Below, in pieces: positions 30,055-33,129 of a DNA stretch of 33,129 nt (positions within the stretch are counted from its first letter, which is position 1; every line of letters starts with the position of its first letter). A model generated the notes under the pieces. It ran no database searches and was not told the origin of the DNA. It was given only the letters and a program-made list of their open reading frames with translations. The DNA comes from a virus. Position numbers and translations under genes: made by a program. The DNA is taken from the IMG/VR virus record IMGVR_UViG_3300049207_000064, positions 1 through 33,129 of that record; one strand, given 5' to 3'.

Positions 30055-31149
30055 TTATGAGCCTAGCCTTCGCAATGCGAAGGTCGAGGGTTCGATCCCC
30101 TTCCGCTCCACCAGTCTTTTACGCTGTTTGGCTGCATTAGAGGCCCTAGGCGCGGTCTTCTCAGTGTGCGCCCCGTGTGCCACCAGTTCGGCCGCTCTGG
30201 CCGTCTGAGACGGCGCCAAGTGGGCGTAGCGAAGCACGCTTCGGTAGTCGCGCCAGTCGCCGAGCACCATCAATTCTTGCAACGTCACGCCGTTCTGCAC
30301 AGCCCATGAAGCTCCTGTGTGCCGCAAATCGTGCCAGCGCAAACCGGTAATGCCGGCTTTCCAGCTTGCACGGCGAAAGGCCAAGGTGTTGCAGTCATCG
30401 ATGCGCTTGCCGTTCCACACGAACACATACGGCGATGTTGGAGGCGACAGCCAGCGGAGCATGCGAAGAGCTATCACGGTCGGCTCATTGAGTGCGAAGC
30501 CAAATGTGCGGCCGGTCTTTTGGTGAGCTCGCGGTATCCAAGCCCGCCGCTCATACAGGTCAACGCGCGACCATTCCAGTTGCAGCATGGCCCGCATCCG
30601 AAGCATGGTGAATACCGCGACCTTGGCGGATAGCACGAGATGCATTGGTAGGTGCTGACACAGCCTATGAAACTCCGCGTGCGTCAGGAATCGCGGCTCG
30701 TCGGTTGCTGGCCGGTACATCGGGATTGCCGGCGCCTTGTCCAGCATGTCTCTGGAGACGCAGTATTTCAGCACCGCTGAGACCGTCCCCATCATCCGAT
30801 CGATGGTCGAATGGCTCCAGCCATCGGTAAGCCCGTCTTTCCTCAATTCCTCCAGAGCATCGGAATCCACTTCCCGAACCTGCGCATCGCCAATTCGCTT
30901 TTCCAGCCACGTCAGTATCCATCGGTCGCGTTTCTTGTCTCGAGTCGATGAATCTAGCCATTCTCGCGAGGCCGCTTTCCACGAAACGGCACCACGGTCT
31001 CCGAGTTCTTCGAGACGCCAGAGGCGCTTTCGCAGAGTGCGCTCGTATTCCTCGGCATCGTTCCGGTCCGCAGTGCGCGTCGATTCGCGAGTCTTGCGGC
31101 CAAGCCGGACCCACCAGAACGGGGAATTGGCGCGTTTGTAGAGCGGCAT
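30055..31149 (-). CDS. int: Tyrosine-recombinase integrase
   Basis: This is 364 residues. The N-terminal arm domain (MPLYKRANSPFWWVRLGRKT and RESTRTADRNDAEEYE) and a SAM-like core-binding domain precede the catalytic domain. The catalytic residues are R184 (TMLRMRAM), K211 (HQKTGR), H273 and R276 (WHDLRHT), W299 (LGDWRD) in the His/Trp position, and Y308 (RYAHL). It integrates phage DNA into a tRNA-Ala gene. The last 16 residues (KGIEPSTFALRRLGS) are encoded by the antisense of the tRNA segment that forms attP, a known result when the gene overlaps its own site. On integration those residues would change with the host flank. Start ATG 31149. Confidence 0.95.
   Translation of the reverse strand: MPLYKRANSPFWWVRLGRKTRESTRTADRNDAEEYERTLRKRLWRLEELGDRGAVSWKAASREWLDSSTRDKKRDRWILTWLEKRIGDAQVREVDSDALEELRKDGLTDGWSHSTIDRMMGTVSAVLKYCVSRDMLDKAPAIPMYRPATDEPRFLTHAEFHRLCQHLPMHLVLSAKVAVFTMLRMRAMLQLEWSRVDLYERRAWIPRAHQKTGRTFGFALNEPTVIALRMLRWLSPPTSPYVFVWNGKRIDDCNTLAFRRASWKAGITGLRWHDLRHTGASWAVQNGVTLQELMVLGDWRDYRSVLRYAHLAPSQTARAAELVAHGAHTEKTAPRASNAAKQRKRLVERKGIEPSTFALRRLGS
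30069..30113 (+). other. attP core: 3' part of a tRNA-Ala(CGC) gene
   Basis: The sequence reads as a tRNA from the anticodon loop to CCA. Loop bases T32-T33 are at 30069-30070 and anticodon CGC at 30071-30073. Position 39-43 TGCGA and variable loop AAGGTC-like AGGTC follow. The T-arm GAGGG-TTCGATC-CCCTT is at 30086-30102, the acceptor CCGCTCC at 30103-30109, A73 and CCA at 30111-30113. The 5' half of a tRNA is not present upstream: bases at positions 27-31 do not pair with 39-43. So this is a phage copy of the host tRNA 3' end, the usual tyrosine-integrase attachment core. It overlaps the 3' end of the integrase gene. Confidence 0.8.
30162..30181. repeat. Candidate arm-type repeat right of attP, inside int
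   Basis: CAGTGTGCGCC then GTGTGCC match the pair at 29974-29995 in sequence, order and orientation, with small differences. It lies in the coding sequence for AHGAHTEK near the C-terminus of the integrase. Binding by the integrase is inferred only from the symmetric placement. Confidence 0.35.
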
Positions 31150-31304
31150 CTGGCGTCAATCCATGCTTGGAATACTTCTTCGCTGACGATCCAGCGCCGG
31201 CCCACCTTGGTCCCCGGCGCTTCCCCTTCGGCCATCATCTTGCGCAAGGTGTCGGGATGACACAAGGCGCGGCGGGCAGCTTCCTTGTGGTCTATGATGC
31301 TCAC
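30954..31304 (-). CDS. Excisionase-like HTH protein overlapping int by about 196 bases
   Basis: From GTG 31304 (GTGA overlap) the first 51 residues form an HTH_17/AlpA-like domain: IIDHKEAARRALCHPDTLRK, GEAPGTKVGRRWIVSEEVFQ and AWIDARCRS. The frame stays open for 116 residues to 30954, running inside the integrase gene in another frame. The last 65 residues are low-complexity basic sequence that may be a by-product. It would help excise the prophage or repress the int promoter. Its position just upstream of int supports an Xis role. Confidence 0.7.
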   Translation of the reverse strand: MSIIDHKEAARRALCHPDTLRKMMAEGEAPGTKVGRRWIVSEEVFQAWIDARCRSTNAPIPRSGGSGLAARLANRRALRTGTMPRNTSALCESASGVSKNSETVVPFRGKRPRENG

Positions 31305-31453
31305 TCTGGCAGCTCGCCGATATCCACCAGTTCAGCCATGACATTCTCGTCAATCTCTTCCAGAGCGTTGCCGATTCCACGGCGGCCCTCTAGTTCCTTG
31401 AAGATCGCTTCCACGATGTCTTCTGATAGCTGTCCGATTCCGGCGCTAGTCAT
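31301..31453 (-). CDS. 50-residue acidic hypothetical protein
   Basis: The minus frame from ATG 31453 to TGA 31301 overlaps both neighbours by ATGA and GTGA junctions. It reads MTSAGIGQLSEDIVEAIFKE, then LEGRRGIGNALEEIDENVMA and ELVDIGELPE. It is highly acidic and helical. It is too short for usual cutoffs, but coupling on both sides supports it. Function unknown; small acidic proteins can be DNA mimics, but nothing shows that here. Confidence 0.6.
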   Translation of the reverse strand: MTSAGIGQLSEDIVEAIFKELEGRRGIGNALEEIDENVMAELVDIGELPE

Positions 31454-31782
31454 GCTGCCATCTCCAAATGTTTGTTGACCTTCGCTAACAACTCATCGTC
31501 AGTGCCATAGCGCTCACGAAAGGCTTTCGACTCCAATCTCAGCGAGGGGCCGAAATACATTCGCATCTGATGGGGCGTCCAGCCGGGCAGTGGGATGCCC
31601 TGATGGTGGTAAAGCCCAAGCGGAACCGTGAAAGCATGGCCCCGTCGTCTGCCGCCGCTGAGTGTGTGATGCACTTCAGTCCGGCCACATGTCAGGCCAT
31701 AGCTCCAACAAGCCACACAGCGAGTCATGGACAGAAGTTCCATTCGCCTGCTTTCAGACTTGGTGGGCTTCTTGCGGGTCAC
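31450..31782 (-). CDS. Ref-like RecA-dependent nuclease
   Basis: This is 110 residues from GTG 31782 (GTGA overlap). It has C22 and C25 (RCVACWSYGL), an HH pair (EVHHTLSGGRRRGHAF, H38-H39, H49) and a second HH (LGLYHHQG, H59-H60), the HNH-type arrangement of phage P1 Ref-like proteins. In P1, Ref cuts DNA in RecA-bound loops. It sits in the leftward operon with an exonuclease and a probable annealing protein, so it fits a phage recombination module. Confidence 0.75.
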   Translation of the reverse strand: MTRKKPTKSESRRMELLSMTRCVACWSYGLTCGRTEVHHTLSGGRRRGHAFTVPLGLYHHQGIPLPGWTPHQMRMYFGPSLRLESKAFRERYGTDDELLAKVNKHLEMAA

Positions 31783-32174
31783 GCGGCTCTCTCGTGAACA
31801 AGGTACTCAGGCCCGAAGTGCTGGCAAATTGCCGCCTCAACGCGTTCCCAGTAGCTAATCCACTGCTCCTGGCTCATCTTGTCGAACGCAATCCGCTTGG
31901 GCGTTCTGATCTCAAAGCCATCACCCGGCATGACGTTGAAGTGACCAGCGAGAATGCGTAGCTCGTAGTCAATCGAGTCTTTGTCGCGTGGCGGATCTTG
32001 GTTCTCACCAATGGCCGTGCAGATCGCGTAGTACCTACGAAGCTCGTTCGCGCATCGCGGCCGAATGATCGACACCAGCAAACACTCGCCATCGCCCATC
32101 TTCATCAAGCCCTTCAATGCGGCTTCGTCCGATGGGTGAAGGGCCATGCCACGCTTGTGGAAAAACGCACTCAC
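31779..32174 (-). CDS. DUF1367-like phage protein
   Basis: This is 131 residues from GTG 32174 (GTGA overlap). The pattern MGDGECLLVSIIRPRCANEL, RRYYAICTA, PKRIAFDKMSQEQWISYWER resembles DUF1367 proteins, which are often next to recombination and nin-like genes and have no proven function. It is coupled to the HTH gene upstream and the Ref-like gene downstream. Confidence 0.65.
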   Translation of the reverse strand: MSAFFHKRGMALHPSDEAALKGLMKMGDGECLLVSIIRPRCANELRRYYAICTAIGENQDPPRDKDSIDYELRILAGHFNVMPGDGFEIRTPKRIAFDKMSQEQWISYWERVEAAICQHFGPEYLVHERAA

Positions 32175-32368
32175 GCTCTTTCCTCCGCGCGCTTCTTCAA
32201 TCGATTAAGGATGCAGCGCAGGGTTTCTGGTTTTACCCCAAGTTCGCGCGCTTTCGCCTGCGGCGTTCCCAAATGCTTTCTCGCGCAATACCAAGCCCAC
32301 AGTTCGATCTGCTGCAATCGGGTTAGCTTCGATGCGCGGGCGCGCTTTCGGGGCTCGGGGAAGTTCAC
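32171..32368 (-). CDS. Small helix-turn-helix protein
   Basis: This is 65 residues from GTG 32368 (GTGA overlap with exonuclease). The sequence LTRLQQIELWAWYCARKHLG and TPQAKARELGVKPETLRCIL forms a clear helix-turn-helix. It may regulate the leftward operon or bind DNA during recombination. Confidence 0.65.
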   Translation of the reverse strand: MNFPEPRKRARASKLTRLQQIELWAWYCARKHLGTPQAKARELGVKPETLRCILNRLKKRAEERA

Positions 32369-32970
32369 GCCGCCGCCCTCGTGGGTTGAATCTTCTCGAT
32401 GAGTTCGAGCATTTCGGAGTTGAATCGCGCGACTTCTGCGGCGAGGTTCTTGATGTAGTCCTCATCGCGGTACACGCGCTTGACGAACAGCGGCAGCTTC
32501 GGCCAGTAGGAAACGAAGTCCAGCCACTCGCGCTCTGCGACCCACAAGGCCCCTTGGACCTGAGCCACGTGCTCACTCGGGAGCTTGTCGGCGAGGATGC
32601 ATTCGAGCTGCAGGGCTGGAAGCTTGGTCTTGATCTCTAGCATCCCCTTGTCGCCGATGAAAGAGTCAGGTGAAACACCCTTGTCACCGTTTCGGATGAA
32701 GCCGACACGGTCTATCTCAGCGTCCGTCATGAACACATACAGATCCCGCGCCTCAGCCTCCATAAGCTTGCCCCGCTCCATGTAGTCGTTGCAGTAGGAC
32801 TCAGCGGGTTCGCCCGTCAGTCGCTCTCCTGCTAAGTCCAGCAGGTACCTTTTGCGGGTCTTGCCTTCGCCCTTCGCCAGCACCTTGGAGAAGTTCGAAG
32901 CCGTGGGAATGCCGAGACGGCATGCAAACCATTCCGGCGTGCCTTGTTCGCGGTCGAAGCGTTCGATCAT
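32365..32970 (-). CDS. YqaJ/lambda-Exo-type viral exonuclease
   Basis: This is 201 residues from ATG 32970. The fold signature is complete: GTPEWFACRLGIPTASNFSK at the N-terminus, ERGKLMEAEARDLY, VSPDSFIGDKGMLEIKTKLP with D102, E112 and K114 of the PD-(D/E)XK active site, and HVAQVQGALWVAEREW. It degrades the 5' strand of double-stranded ends so that an annealing protein can pair the 3' strand. Its partner is the truncated gene to the right, whose stop overlaps this ATG (ATGA). Confidence 0.93.
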   Translation of the reverse strand: MIERFDREQGTPEWFACRLGIPTASNFSKVLAKGEGKTRKRYLLDLAGERLTGEPAESYCNDYMERGKLMEAEARDLYVFMTDAEIDRVGFIRNGDKGVSPDSFIGDKGMLEIKTKLPALQLECILADKLPSEHVAQVQGALWVAEREWLDFVSYWPKLPLFVKRVYRDEDYIKNLAAEVARFNSEMLELIEKIQPTRAAA

Positions 32971-33129
32971 GCCCGCGCCCTCTTGGCCTCAAGAAGTTTG
33001 ATGACAGCGGAATAGTTCGCGGCCGGGATTTCCTCGAGACTCTTGACCTTGAGGTACTTGAGGAACTTGGCCTTGTCGGAGTTGCTCTCCGTGAGCAGCG
33101 CAACGATATTGGCGATCTGCTCATTGTTC
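32967..33129 (-). CDS. C-terminal fragment of a probable single-strand annealing protein
   Basis: Only the last 53 residues are in the window, on the minus strand. They read NNEQIANIVALLTESNSDKA, then KFLKYLKVKSLEEIPAANYS and AVIKLLEAKRARA. This helical ending resembles the C-terminal domain seen on several phage recombinases of the RecT or Erf type. Position just upstream of the exonuclease, with a four-base overlap, supports that reading. The catalytic part lies outside. Confidence 0.5.
   Translation of the reverse strand, partial: NNEQIANIVALLTESNSDKAKFLKYLKVKSLEEIPAANYSAVIKLLEAKRARA

Noticed and set aside
30060-30113. A complete tRNA-Ala gene
   Set aside because: Only the 3' part from the anticodon loop onwards is present. 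Upstream bases do not form the anticodon 5' stem or a D-arm, so this is an attachment core.
32801-33124. 107-codon minus frame at the right edge
   Set aside because: It overlaps the exonuclease and annealing-protein frames and is a Ser/Arg/Pro-rich shadow.
1-33129. CRISPR array or insertion sequence
   Set aside because: No regularly spaced repeats with spacers, no transposase frame and no terminal inverted repeats were seen.

Overview
The window is most of the genome of a temperate tailed phage of a GC-rich proteobacterium. Its plan mixes a lambda-like control region with a short-tailed (podovirus, T7-type) virion, as in the Bordetella BPP-1 / Burkholderia BcepC6B kind of phage. This is judged from protein families and gene order; no database search was possible, so neither host nor closest relative is named. 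Nearly all genes abut with ATGA, GTGA or TAATG overlaps.

Layout. Positions 1-1300 hold an immunity region: a leftward early gene cut by the window edge, a short repressor on the minus strand and a P22-type Cro on the plus strand. The perfect palindrome TACAGCATGCTGTA lies in the leftward promoter (508-521), and close copies lie between repressor and Cro. From 1.4 to 6.4 kb, rightward early genes encode a CII-like protein, an adenine methyltransferase, a LuxR-type HTH protein, an HNH nuclease, a replication protein with internal tandem repeats, a PD-(D/E)XK (VRR-NUC-like) nuclease and several very small proteins. From 6.4 to 25.3 kb come packaging and virion genes: terminase subunits, T7-type portal, a frameshifted scaffold, major capsid protein, a terminator, tubular tail proteins A and B, two large ejection proteins and a beta-helix tail fibre. 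At 25.3-26.4 kb a lone minus-strand acyltransferase looks like an O-antigen conversion gene. From 26.5 to 29.4 kb there is a lysis region with several one- or two-helix membrane proteins, a DUF5675 protein, a secreted FN3-like protein and overlapping Rz/Rz1 spanins.

From 29.6 kb to the right end everything is on the minus strand: small genes, integrase, an Xis-like protein, a Ref-like nuclease, a DUF1367-like protein, a HTH protein, a lambda-Exo-like (YqaJ) exonuclease and the tail end of a probable annealing recombinase. The 3' part of a tRNA-Ala(CGC) gene overlaps the end of the integrase gene and has phage-like DNA on both sides, so it reads as attP rather than attL or attR. The leftward operon starting at 454 appears to continue into the minus-strand genes at the right end. 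The window therefore looks like a circular or circularly permuted phage genome opened inside its PL operon. Joining the two ends directly does not give a sensible reading frame, so some sequence is missing between them.

How the parts work together: repressor and Cro compete at the shared operators. The PL operon supplies recombination and integration/excision functions, and the PR operon supplies replication and then late functions. No recognisable helicase, primase, Q or N protein and no classical endolysin was found. No gap between genes exceeds about 250 bases.
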